The position numbers and the translations under genes are program-made. A DNA stretch of 57,505 nucleotides from Chloroflexota bacterium (GTDB lineage: Bacteria > Chloroflexota > Limnocylindria > Limnocylindrales > CSP1-4): positions 72,106-129,610 of the forward strand of contig CAKKPP010000016.1 in assembly GCA_919901745.1 (NCBI GenBank), read 5' to 3'. Below the pieces are notes generated by a model, which saw only the letters and a program-made list of their open reading frames with translations, was not told where the DNA came from and searched no databases. Below, one piece after another: positions 50,797 to 57,505 of this stretch (its first letter is position 1; every line of letters begins with the position of its first letter).

Positions 50797-51627
50797 ATGC
50801 TGCAGCAGCGCGCCGTCAGCGCGGCCGTTCTCGTTCCGCTCGTCCTGGTCGGCGTCTGGCTGGGCGGCCTGGTGCTGGTCGCCGCGGTGGCGATCATTGC
50901 CGTGATCGCGGCGATCGAGCTGTTCCGCCTCCTTCGAGCGGCGGGGTATCCATCGTTTCCGCTGCTCGGAGCGGTGTTTGCGCTGATCGTGGTGCTCGAT
51001 GCCGCGGCTCCGTCGGTGATCGAGGCGAGCGGGCTGCTGCTCGGCGCGGTCGCGATCATCCTGATCGGCGTCGGGGCGCTCACGCGAACCGATCCGCGCG
51101 AGGGCCTGGCGACCTGGGCGACAACCGTCTTCGGCGCCCTGTACGTGGCGATGCTTGCGTTCGTGGTCCGGCTCGCCGATGCCGGCCCGGTCCTGTCCCC
51201 TGACGCGCCGCTGGCCGCCATCGGCGCCGGTCGCGCCTGGGTCGCGCTGCTGATCCTCACCGTCTGGGCGTTCGACACGGGTGCCTACGTCGTCGGGAGC
51301 CGCATCGGGCGCCGTCCGTTCATGCAGCACCTGTCGCCATCGAAAACGGTCGAAGGCCTGATCGGCGGGCTGGTCGCTGCCGCGATCGGGGCAGCCGTTC
51401 TTCACCTCGGTCTGGGCCTGTCGCCGGTCCTCGGGATCGTCTTCGGGCTGATCGTCGGAGCAACGGCTCAGGCCGGTGATCTCGCGGAGTCCATGCTGAA
51501 GCGGGCAGCCGGCGTCAAGGAATCGGGCACCCTCATCCCCGGCCATGGCGGCATGCTCGACCGGATCGATTCATTCCTGTTCGCCGCGCCGGTCGTGATG
51601 CTCTATGTCGTCGTCGCCGTCCGCTGA
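50797..51627 (+). CDS. cdsA: Phosphatidate cytidylyltransferase
   Basis: 276 aa with about eight membrane segments and the family signature near the C-terminus: SPSKTVEGLIGG, GDLAESMLKRAAGVKESGTL and PGHGGMLDRIDS. Makes CDP-diacylglycerol from CTP and phosphatidate. The C-terminus overlaps dxr by 23 nt. Confidence 0.95.
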   Translation: MLQQRAVSAAVLVPLVLVGVWLGGLVLVAAVAIIAVIAAIELFRLLRAAGYPSFPLLGAVFALIVVLDAAAPSVIEASGLLLGAVAIILIGVGALTRTDPREGLATWATTVFGALYVAMLAFVVRLADAGPVLSPDAPLAAIGAGRAWVALLILTVWAFDTGAYVVGSRIGRRPFMQHLSPSKTVEGLIGGLVAAAIGAAVLHLGLGLSPVLGIVFGLIVGATAQAGDLAESMLKRAAGVKESGTLIPGHGGMLDRIDSFLFAAPVVMLYVVVAVR

Positions 51628-52870
51628 CCGGCAGCGGTCCGGGGACACCCACGGCGGTCCCGGGACGCCCCGTGGCGTCGCCGTCCTCGGTTCGACGGGA
51701 TCCATCGGTCGGCAGGCGATCGACGTGCTCGGCCGCGCGGAGGACGCGTTCCGGATCGTCGGGCTCGCAGCCGGGTCGCGCGCTGACGTCCTCGCGGCCC
51801 AGATCCGGGCGCTGCGTCCGGCCGTCGCCGCGGTCGCCAACATCGCCGACCTGGCGCTACTGGATCTTCCGGCGGGAACCAGGGGGCTTGCCGGGGACGA
51901 CGCGCTCGTCGAGATCGCCACGCATCCCGATGTGGACCTCGTTCTCGTCGCCACAGGCGGGATCGTCGGCCTGCGCCCGGTCCTGGCCGCGTTGGCCGCA
52001 GGCAAGGTGGTCGCCACCGCAAACAAGGAGACGCTCGTCGCAGCGGGCCACCTCGTCATGCCCCTCGCACGCGGGCTGGCTTCGAGCGTGGCGCAGCGCG
52101 ACCCCGGGGATCCCTACGCCAGCCCGCTCGCGTGGCTCCGGCCGATCGACTCGGAGCATTCCGCGATCTGGCAGTGCCTCGTCGGGGAACGACCCGACAG
52201 CATCGCCCGTCTCGTGCTGACCGCATCGGGCGGACCGTTCCTGGACGCACCATCGGACCTGTCGTCGGTGACCGTGGCCGCTGCGCTGCGCCACCCGACA
52301 TGGACCATGGGAGACAAGATCACGATCGACTCGGCGACGCTGGCGAACAAGGGCCTGGAGGTCATCGAGGCGCGCTGGCTGTACGATGTCGACGACGACG
52401 CGATCGACGTCGTGATCCATCCGCAGAGCGTCGTGCATTCCGCCGTCGTGTTCCGCGACGGTTCGCTGAAGGCACAACTGGGCACCCCCGACATGCGACT
52501 ACCGATCCAATATGCGCTGACCCACCCGGATCGCCGGCCGTCTCCGTCCGCGGCCGTGGACCTCGTGGCGGCGGGCCGGCTGGACTTCCGAGCGCCGGAC
52601 CTGGCGCGCTTCCCGGCGCTGGAGATCGCTCGCGGCGCCGGCCGGATCGGCTCGCGCGCCAGCGCCGCGCTCATCGCAGCGGACGACGTCGCGGTTGCAC
52701 GGTTCCTGGCCGGGACGATCGACTTCACCGGCATTCCGCGGCTGCTCGAGAGCGCCGTTCGCCGATTCGGCGAAGGAGCCGATCAGACCCCCGACCTCGA
52801 GACGCTCAGTGCCCTCGACGGCGAGGTACGCGCGACCTACACCAACGACACCACCTGGAGCGTCGCCTGA
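51605..52870 (+). CDS. dxr: 1-deoxy-D-xylulose-5-phosphate reductoisomerase
   Basis: 421 aa. NADPH site GSTGSIGRQAIDVL near 29-42, ATANKETLVAAG, metal and substrate residues in PIDSEHSAIWQCL and TASGGPF, and the flexible-loop HPTWTMGDKITIDSATL. First committed step of the MEP isoprenoid pathway; ispG of the same pathway is two genes downstream. ATG lies 23 nt inside cdsA. Confidence 0.96.
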   Translation: MSSSPSADRQRSGDTHGGPGTPRGVAVLGSTGSIGRQAIDVLGRAEDAFRIVGLAAGSRADVLAAQIRALRPAVAAVANIADLALLDLPAGTRGLAGDDALVEIATHPDVDLVLVATGGIVGLRPVLAALAAGKVVATANKETLVAAGHLVMPLARGLASSVAQRDPGDPYASPLAWLRPIDSEHSAIWQCLVGERPDSIARLVLTASGGPFLDAPSDLSSVTVAAALRHPTWTMGDKITIDSATLANKGLEVIEARWLYDVDDDAIDVVIHPQSVVHSAVVFRDGSLKAQLGTPDMRLPIQYALTHPDRRPSPSAAVDLVAAGRLDFRAPDLARFPALEIARGAGRIGSRASAALIAADDVAVARFLAGTIDFTGIPRLLESAVRRFGEGADQTPDLETLSALDGEVRATYTNDTTWSVA

Positions 52871-53952
52871 TGGAGTTGATCCAGTCGGTCATCACGATCG
52901 TGCTGTTCCTGTTCATCCTCGGGATCCTGGTCCTCGTCCACGAGGTGGGCCACTACATCACGGCTCGGCTGGCGCGCATCCGCGTCCTCGAGTTCGGGAT
53001 CGGCTTCCCGCCGCGTGCCCGCGTCCTGCGCAGCGAGGGCGAGACCCTCTGGACACTCAACTGGCTGCCGATCGGCGGTTTCGTGAAGCTCGAGGGCGAG
53101 GATGGCGACGCGGCCGACGACCCGCGGTCGTTCTCGAATGCGCCGCTCGTCACGCGACTGCTCATCCTGGTTGCGGGCGTGCTCATGAACGTGCTCCTGG
53201 CGTTCGCCATCTTTGCCGGAATCGCGCTCACCGGAGATCCCACGATCGGCGTCCGAGCCGGCGTGGTCGATCCGGGATCACCCGCCGCCGCGGCCGGGAT
53301 GCAGGCCGGCGACCTGGTGGCCAGCGTGAACGGCCGGTATTTCAGCGCGTTTGGGGGAGAACGGATCCTCGACGTGATCCGTGACAACGCCGGACAGACG
53401 GTGCGGCTGGGGATCGAGCGCGATGGGCGAACCATCGGGCTGGAGGTGACCCTTCGCGAGGAAGCGGAGATCAGCCCGACACGGGGCGCGCTCGGGATCA
53501 GCGGCCTGGCCTCGCGAACCACGTCATTCACGATCGGGCACGACCTCGGCGAATCGGCGGCCATCGGCGTCGATCGAACGACCGGGGCGATGAATCTCAT
53601 CCTGGGCGGGCTGGGCGAACTCGTCGCGGCGATCGGCCGGCCCACCGAACCGCCGCCGGCCTCGGGACCGGTCGGCATCGCGATCCAGATCGGCGATGTC
53701 TTCTGGGCCCTGGGGCCCATCGTCACGCTCTATCTCGCGGGCGTGCTGTCCGCCAACCTGGCCGTGGTCAACATTCTGCCGTTCCCGCCGCTCGACGGCG
53801 GGCGGATGCTCGTGCTGGTGCTCAAGTCCGTGTTCGGACGACGACTCAGCCTGCGCGTGGAGCGCCTGACCTATCTGGTCGGGTTCGTCTTCCTCTTCGC
53901 ATTCCTGATCTGGGTAACCGGCTTCGACCTGCTCCGCCAATTCGGCGGTTGA
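52870..53952 (+). CDS. rseP: Site-2 membrane metalloprotease RseP/RasP
   Basis: 360 aa. The first membrane segment holds the zinc motif His-Glu-Val-Gly-His near 24-28, then a PDZ domain (about 125-200, [18 protein letters not shown]) and the third zinc ligand in PPLDGGRM. Cleaves anti-sigma factors and signal-peptide remnants within the membrane. TGATG overlap with dxr; dxr-rseP-ispG is a common trio. Confidence 0.95.
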   Translation: MELIQSVITIVLFLFILGILVLVHEVGHYITARLARIRVLEFGIGFPPRARVLRSEGETLWTLNWLPIGGFVKLEGEDGDAADDPRSFSNAPLVTRLLILVAGVLMNVLLAFAIFAGIALTGDPTIGVRAGVVDPGSPAAAAGMQAGDLVASVNGRYFSAFGGERILDVIRDNAGQTVRLGIERDGRTIGLEVTLREEAEISPTRGALGISGLASRTTSFTIGHDLGESAAIGVDRTTGAMNLILGGLGELVAAIGRPTEPPPASGPVGIAIQIGDVFWALGPIVTLYLAGVLSANLAVVNILPFPPLDGGRMLVLVLKSVFGRRLSLRVERLTYLVGFVFLFAFLIWVTGFDLLRQFGG

Positions 53953-53954
53953 CG

Positions 53955-55202
53955 ATGACGGATCCGGCAACGGGGCGTCCGCGACGGCGGACGACGACGC
54001 TGGTCGACGTGGGCGGTGTGCTGGTCGGTGCCGGGGAGCCGATCGTCGTCCAGTCGATGACGAACACGGATACCGCAGATGCCGACGCGACGGCGATCCA
54101 GGTCGCGCGCCTGGCGCACGCGGGCAGCCAACTCGTTCGGATCACCGTGAACAACGACGCGGCGGCCGCCGCCGTGCCGACGATCGTCGCCAAGCTCCAG
54201 GATCTCGGCGTCTTCGTCCCGATCATCGGCGACTTTCACTACAACGGTCACAAGCTCCTCATCGACCACCCGGCTGCGGCTCGGGCGTTGGCCAAGTACC
54301 GCATCAATCCGGGCAACGTGGGCGCCAAGCGCCACGATGAGCACTTCGCCACGATCGTTCGGGTGGCGATCGAGCACAACAAGTCGATCCGGATCGGCGT
54401 GAACTGGGGTTCCCTGGACCAGCAGCTGCTCACCGAACTCATGGACGAGAATGGCAGGCTGGCCGAGCCGCGCGACGCACGCGACGTGATGATCGACGCG
54501 ATGCTTGAGTCGGCCCTTCGCTCGGCGGAGCTCGCGGAACAGACCGGGCTCGGCCATGACCGGATCATCCTCTCGGCGAAGGTGTCCGGAGTCACGGATC
54601 TGGTCGAGGTGTATCGCCGTCTGGCGGCTCGAACGGACCTTCCGCTCCACCTCGGGCTGACCGAGGCCGGCCTGGGGACCAAGGGCATCATCGCGTCGAC
54701 CGCGGGGCTGGCCATCCTGCTCAATGAGGGGATCGGCGACACGATCCGGGTGTCGCTCACGCCGGCCCCCGGGGGAGAGCGCGAGGAGGAGGTGCGGGTC
54801 GCTCAACAGATCCTCCAGTCGCTGGGCCTCCGCGCGTTCCTTCCCCAGGTCAGCGCGTGCCCCGGCTGTGGCCGGACGACCTCGACCTTCTTCCAGGAGA
54901 TGGCCCAGCGGATCCAGGACCACCTCGCCCGGCGTATGCCGGAATGGCGCGAGGCCTACGCGGGCGTCGAGGAAATGCGGGTGGCAGTGATGGGCTGCGT
55001 GGTCAATGGTCCCGGGGAATCCAAGCACGCCGACATCGGGATCAGCCTGCCGGGGACGTTCGAGGAGCCCGTCGCGCCGGTGTTCGTCGACGGAGCATTG
55101 CGCCAGACGCTGCGTGGAGACGGCCTCGTCGGCGAATTCATCGACATCCTGGAGGCATACGTCGCCGATCGGTACGGGTCCGGCCGGGGCTTCACCGCGT
55201 AG
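53955..55202 (+). CDS. ispG: 4-hydroxy-3-methylbut-2-enyl diphosphate synthase
   Basis: 415 aa. N-terminal TIM barrel ([35 protein letters not shown]) and the 4Fe-4S domain with Cys302 and Cys305 in CPGCGRT and Cys348 in [10 protein letters not shown], whose Glu is the fourth ligand. Penultimate step of the MEP pathway. ATG at 53955 preferred; TTG at 53949 would overlap rseP. Last gene of the long operon from rpsB. Confidence 0.96.
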   Translation: MTDPATGRPRRRTTTLVDVGGVLVGAGEPIVVQSMTNTDTADADATAIQVARLAHAGSQLVRITVNNDAAAAAVPTIVAKLQDLGVFVPIIGDFHYNGHKLLIDHPAAARALAKYRINPGNVGAKRHDEHFATIVRVAIEHNKSIRIGVNWGSLDQQLLTELMDENGRLAEPRDARDVMIDAMLESALRSAELAEQTGLGHDRIILSAKVSGVTDLVEVYRRLAARTDLPLHLGLTEAGLGTKGIIASTAGLAILLNEGIGDTIRVSLTPAPGGEREEEVRVAQQILQSLGLRAFLPQVSACPGCGRTTSTFFQEMAQRIQDHLARRMPEWREAYAGVEEMRVAVMGCVVNGPGESKHADIGISLPGTFEEPVAPVFVDGALRQTLRGDGLVGEFIDILEAYVADRYGSGRGFTA

Positions 55203-55251
55203 CGTCCGCACCTCTCCTGTCCCGCACCTCCCCCGTCCCGCGCCTGTCCGT

Positions 55252-55267
55252 GCCCCGCCAGCGGGGC
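55252..55267 (+). terminator. Hairpin after ispG
   Basis: GCCCCGC, loop CA, GCGGGGC: 7-bp stem 50 nt past the ispG stop, in a C/T-rich stretch. The two-base loop is too tight for full pairing, so perhaps 6 bp form. Confidence 0.45.
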
Positions 55268-55682
55268 TATCGCTCCCATCGCTGTCCCACGCGCAGCCGT
55301 TTCGCGAAGCCTGCCTCGGCGACCCCTTGTCACGGCCGTGATCGCTCCCATGCGTGCCAGCGACCCACGTGGCTGATACGCCCACCAGAGTCGCAGGCCT
55401 AGCGCGGGCGGTATGCTCGCGGCAGCAATGGGGACGATATGACCGAGACCAGTGGCCGAAATCGCACCGCCGCCCGACGCGCGGGCGCGCGGGCGCTTCG
55501 ACGCCCCCTCTGGCCGAGACCTTCGTGCGCACACTGCGCCTCTGAGGGCCGATGCCGATCGTCACTAACCCGAACTTCCAGCGCCCGGCGGGCCTGATCG
55601 GGCCCCGTCACGACCCTTCCTGATCTCGGATCGATGTCCGACACTGCCTGTTGCGTGGTGTGAGATGTAGTCAGTAGCGGAC
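55268..55682. other. Non-coding or decayed stretch before the insertion sequence
   Basis: About 415 bases with no convincing gene. Short open frames at 55354-55545 and 55439-55594 are Arg/Ala-rich without recognisable motifs or ribosome-binding sites. The left end of the insertion sequence must fall in or near this stretch, but no terminal inverted repeat could be matched because the right end is not in the window. Confidence 0.5.
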
Positions 55683-55711
55683 TTGACATGCCGGCTCGGA
55701 TGTGCATGCTT
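55683..55711 (+). promoter_or_regulatory. Promoter of the transposase gene
   Basis: A consensus -35 TTGACA at 55683-55688 and a -10 of the form CATGCT at 55705-55710 (16-nt spacer). The predicted start, about 55718, lies upstream of the ATG at 55741. Confidence 0.5.
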
Positions 55712-55740
55712 GGGGCGTGGTGAAGGCGAGGACTCCGGCG

Positions 55741-57453
55741 ATGCACGTAGTCAGGGTGGTGAGCCGCCAGGGCGGCCGCGAGTACACGAGCACGCTGCTC
55801 CGCAACTCGTACCGCGAGGACGGCAAGGTCAAGAAGCAGACGCTCGCCAACCTGTCCCACCTGCCCGAGCCACTCGTCGAGCTCATCCGGGCCTGGCTCG
55901 CGGGCGAGCGCTTCCTGGCCGTGGGCGAGACGTTCCCGATCCGGCGCAGCCTGCCCCACGGCCATGTCGCGGCGGTCCTCGGGATGCTCCGCTCGCTCGG
56001 GCTGCCGGGCATCCTCGACCGGCGCCCGTCGCGGCTGCGGGACCTCGCCCTGGCGCTCGTGGCGGGCCGCCTGATCGCCCCCGCCAGCAAGCTCGCCACG
56101 GCCGCCCTCCTGGGGCAGAGCACCCTGGGTGCCTGTCTCGGGGTCGAGGGCGCCGACGAGAACGAGCTGTACGGGGCGATGGACTGGCTCCTCGCCCGCC
56201 AGGTCCGGGTCGAACGGGCGCTCGCGGCCCGCCACCTCGCGCGGGGCTCCCTCGTCCTGTACGACCTCACGTCGGTGTACCTCGAGGGCAGCCACTGTCC
56301 GCTGGCCCGCCATGGCCACTCCCGCGACCATCGCCCGGACCGGCCGCAGATCGAGTTCGGCCTGCTCACCGATGCGCGGGGCTGCCCGGTGGCGGTCGAG
56401 GCGTTCCCGGGCAACACCGCGGATCCGGCGACCGTGGAGACGCAGGTCGAGAAGCTCCGCGACCGCTTCGGCCTCACCGAGCTCGTCCTCGTCGGCGACC
56501 GGGGGATGCTCACCAGCGCCCGCATCGAGCGCCTCCGCGAGATCGGCGGGATCGGCTGGGTGAGCTGCCTGCGGGCGCCCGCCATCCGCGCCCTCGTGGA
56601 GGCGGGCGACCTCCAGCTGGGGCTGTTCGATGAGCGCAACCTGGCCGAGATCACGAGCCCGGAGTTCCCGGGCGAGCGCCTCGTGGTGTGCCGCAACCCG
56701 GCCCTCCGAGCCGAGCGTGCCCGCAAGCGCGAGGCGCTCCTGGCCGCCACCGAGGACGCGCTCGCCAAGGTCGCCGCGGCGGTGGGCCGGGGCCGCCTGC
56801 GGAGCGCCGCCGCGATCGGCCTGCGCGCGGGACGGGTGGTGAACGCGAAGCGGATGGCCAAGCACTTCGAGCTCGACATCGCCGAGGGCCACTTCGCCTA
56901 TCGGCGGCGCACCGGCGCGATCGCCGCCGAGGCGGCCCTCGACGGGCTGTACGTCGTGCGCACGAGCGTGCCGCCGGAGCGTCTCGACGCGCCGGCGGTC
57001 GTCGCGACGTACAAGCGTCTCGCGTCGGTCGAGCGCGACTTCCGCGCGCTCAAGGGTGACGACCTCGCCGTCCGGCCGATCTTCCACTGGCGGGAGGACC
57101 GGGTCCGGGCGCATCTCTTCCTGTGCTTCCTCGCGGCCTATATCCGTTGGCACCTCGAGGCTGCCTGGGCACCGCTCCTGTTCCGCGACGAGGCCCCACC
57201 GGCACGGACCGATCCGGTCGCCCCACCGGCACGCTCACCCTCTGCCCTCGCCAAGGAACGCGACCACCGGACGCCCGACGGCCTGCGCGTGGGCAGCTTC
57301 GCGACCCTCATGGCCGAGCTCGCCACCCTGACCCGCAACCGGGTCGTGCCGGCCGGGCTCGGCGAGGAGGCGGCGTTCGAGATCCCCTCCGAGCCGACGC
57401 CGCTCCAGGCCCGCGCCCTCGCGCTCATCGGGGTCTCACCCGCGAGCGTGTAG
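55741..57453 (+). CDS. IS1634-type (IS4 superfamily) DDE transposase
   Basis: 570 aa. N-terminal beta-strands (VVSRQGGREYTSTLL) and the RNase H-like core: Asp175 in YDLTSVYLEG, Asp253 in VGDRGML and Glu431 in YKRLASVERDFRALK, which fits the Y-(2)-R-(3)-E-(6)-K signature of this group. The frame is intact to TAG at 57451-57453. GTG at 55702 would add 13 residues but lies inside the promoter, so ATG 55741 is preferred. The insertion sequence continues past the right edge; no partner gene is seen. Confidence 0.88.
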   Translation: MHVVRVVSRQGGREYTSTLLRNSYREDGKVKKQTLANLSHLPEPLVELIRAWLAGERFLAVGETFPIRRSLPHGHVAAVLGMLRSLGLPGILDRRPSRLRDLALALVAGRLIAPASKLATAALLGQSTLGACLGVEGADENELYGAMDWLLARQVRVERALAARHLARGSLVLYDLTSVYLEGSHCPLARHGHSRDHRPDRPQIEFGLLTDARGCPVAVEAFPGNTADPATVETQVEKLRDRFGLTELVLVGDRGMLTSARIERLREIGGIGWVSCLRAPAIRALVEAGDLQLGLFDERNLAEITSPEFPGERLVVCRNPALRAERARKREALLAATEDALAKVAAAVGRGRLRSAAAIGLRAGRVVNAKRMAKHFELDIAEGHFAYRRRTGAIAAEAALDGLYVVRTSVPPERLDAPAVVATYKRLASVERDFRALKGDDLAVRPIFHWREDRVRAHLFLCFLAAYIRWHLEAAWAPLLFRDEAPPARTDPVAPPARSPSALAKERDHRTPDGLRVGSFATLMAELATLTRNRVVPAGLGEEAAFEIPSEPTPLQARALALIGVSPASV

Positions 57454-57505
57454 ACAGAGCGGCGCAGCCTCACCAGCCGCTTTCGTGCTCGAATGTGCCC
57501 GCCGG

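Larger units (their letters stand above)
55683..57505 (+). mobile_element. Insertion sequence, IS1634/IS4-like, right end outside the window
   Basis: Defined by the intact transposase gene and its own promoter. Neither terminal inverted repeat nor target duplication could be assigned, so the left limit is approximate (somewhere in 55270-55683). The 52 bases after the transposase stop hold nothing else recognisable. Confidence 0.6.

Noticed and set aside
55354-55594. Short open frames before the transposase
   Set aside because: Arg/Ala-rich, no motif and no ribosome-binding site; best treated as non-coding or decayed.
55702-55740. Transposase start at GTG 55702
   Set aside because: Lies within the predicted promoter, upstream of the expected transcript start.
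1-57505. CRISPR array, tRNA, rRNA, toxin-antitoxin or phage-defence genes
   Set aside because: Looked for on both strands; none seen. The direct repeats are adjacent without spacers, so they are not CRISPR.

Overview
The window is a very GC-rich, densely packed bacterial chromosome segment dominated by housekeeping genes. The best guess is a Chloroflexota bacterium (Limnocylindria/Ellin6529-like) or a neighbouring high-GC Terrabacteria lineage. Supporting points are the string rpsF-ssb-rpsR, the linked blocks coaD / coiled coil / DUF177 / rpmF / plsX / asp23 / nusB / acpP / rnc / smc / ftsY / ffh and rpsP / khpA / rimM / trmD / rplS, a DUF3352 protein, Cys-containing (zinc) forms of S18, L28 and L32, and a short EF-Ts. 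The assignment is inference from gene content and order; no database was searched.

Layout. 1-77: Ala/Pro/Ser-rich tail of a truncated gene. 380-1591 (minus): a receiver-MinD pilus ATPase of the CpaE type. 1812-2994: rpsF, ssb, rpsR. 3034-5210: three membrane transport genes (TSUP, DUF1634, cation exchanger). 5370-8124: a branched-chain aminotransferase and a membrane glycosyltransferase, facing an LCP cell-envelope ligase (minus). 10010-18644: ileS (type 2), lspA, rluD-like, gmk, priA and an Ala-rich helical protein. 18711-24176: def, fmt, rlmN, an extended rpe, a PAP2 membrane protein and dtd. rpmB is on the minus strand. 24595-34558: asp23, fakA-like, recG, rsmD, coaD, SepIVA-like, DUF177, rpmF, plsX, a second asp23, nusB, acpP, rnc. 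34555-40962: smc, ftsY, ffh. 40969-46713: DUF3352, rpsP, khpA, rimM, trmD, rplS, rnhB, yraN. 47023-55202: rpsB, tsf, pyrH, frr, uppS, cdsA, dxr, rseP, ispG. 55741-57453: an IS1634/IS4-type transposase at the right edge.

The genes serve translation (ribosomal proteins, tRNA and rRNA modification, factors, SRP targeting), initiator and N-terminal processing (fmt, def), lipid and isoprenoid supply (plsX, acpP, cdsA, uppS, dxr, ispG, fakA) and genome maintenance (ssb, priA, recG, smc, rnhB). Most genes overlap by 1-8 nt (GTGA, ATGA or TGATG junctions), so translational coupling is likely.

Non-routine signals: an IleRS2 whose HIGH motif reads G-V-H-H; an RNase HII whose G-R-G motif reads G-V-A; an RNase III with Ser in place of a catalytic Asp; a recurrent extended -10 box (TGC-TAtACT) without a -35, in several places so close to the start codon that the mRNA should be leaderless; hairpins fused to the next -10 box; two divergent promoters sharing one palindromic -10; a compact three-way-junction RNA predicted in the rpsB leader; and many 12-24 bp tandem duplications placed at gene ends and promoter upstream regions. 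No tRNA, rRNA, CRISPR array, prophage or defence system was found.
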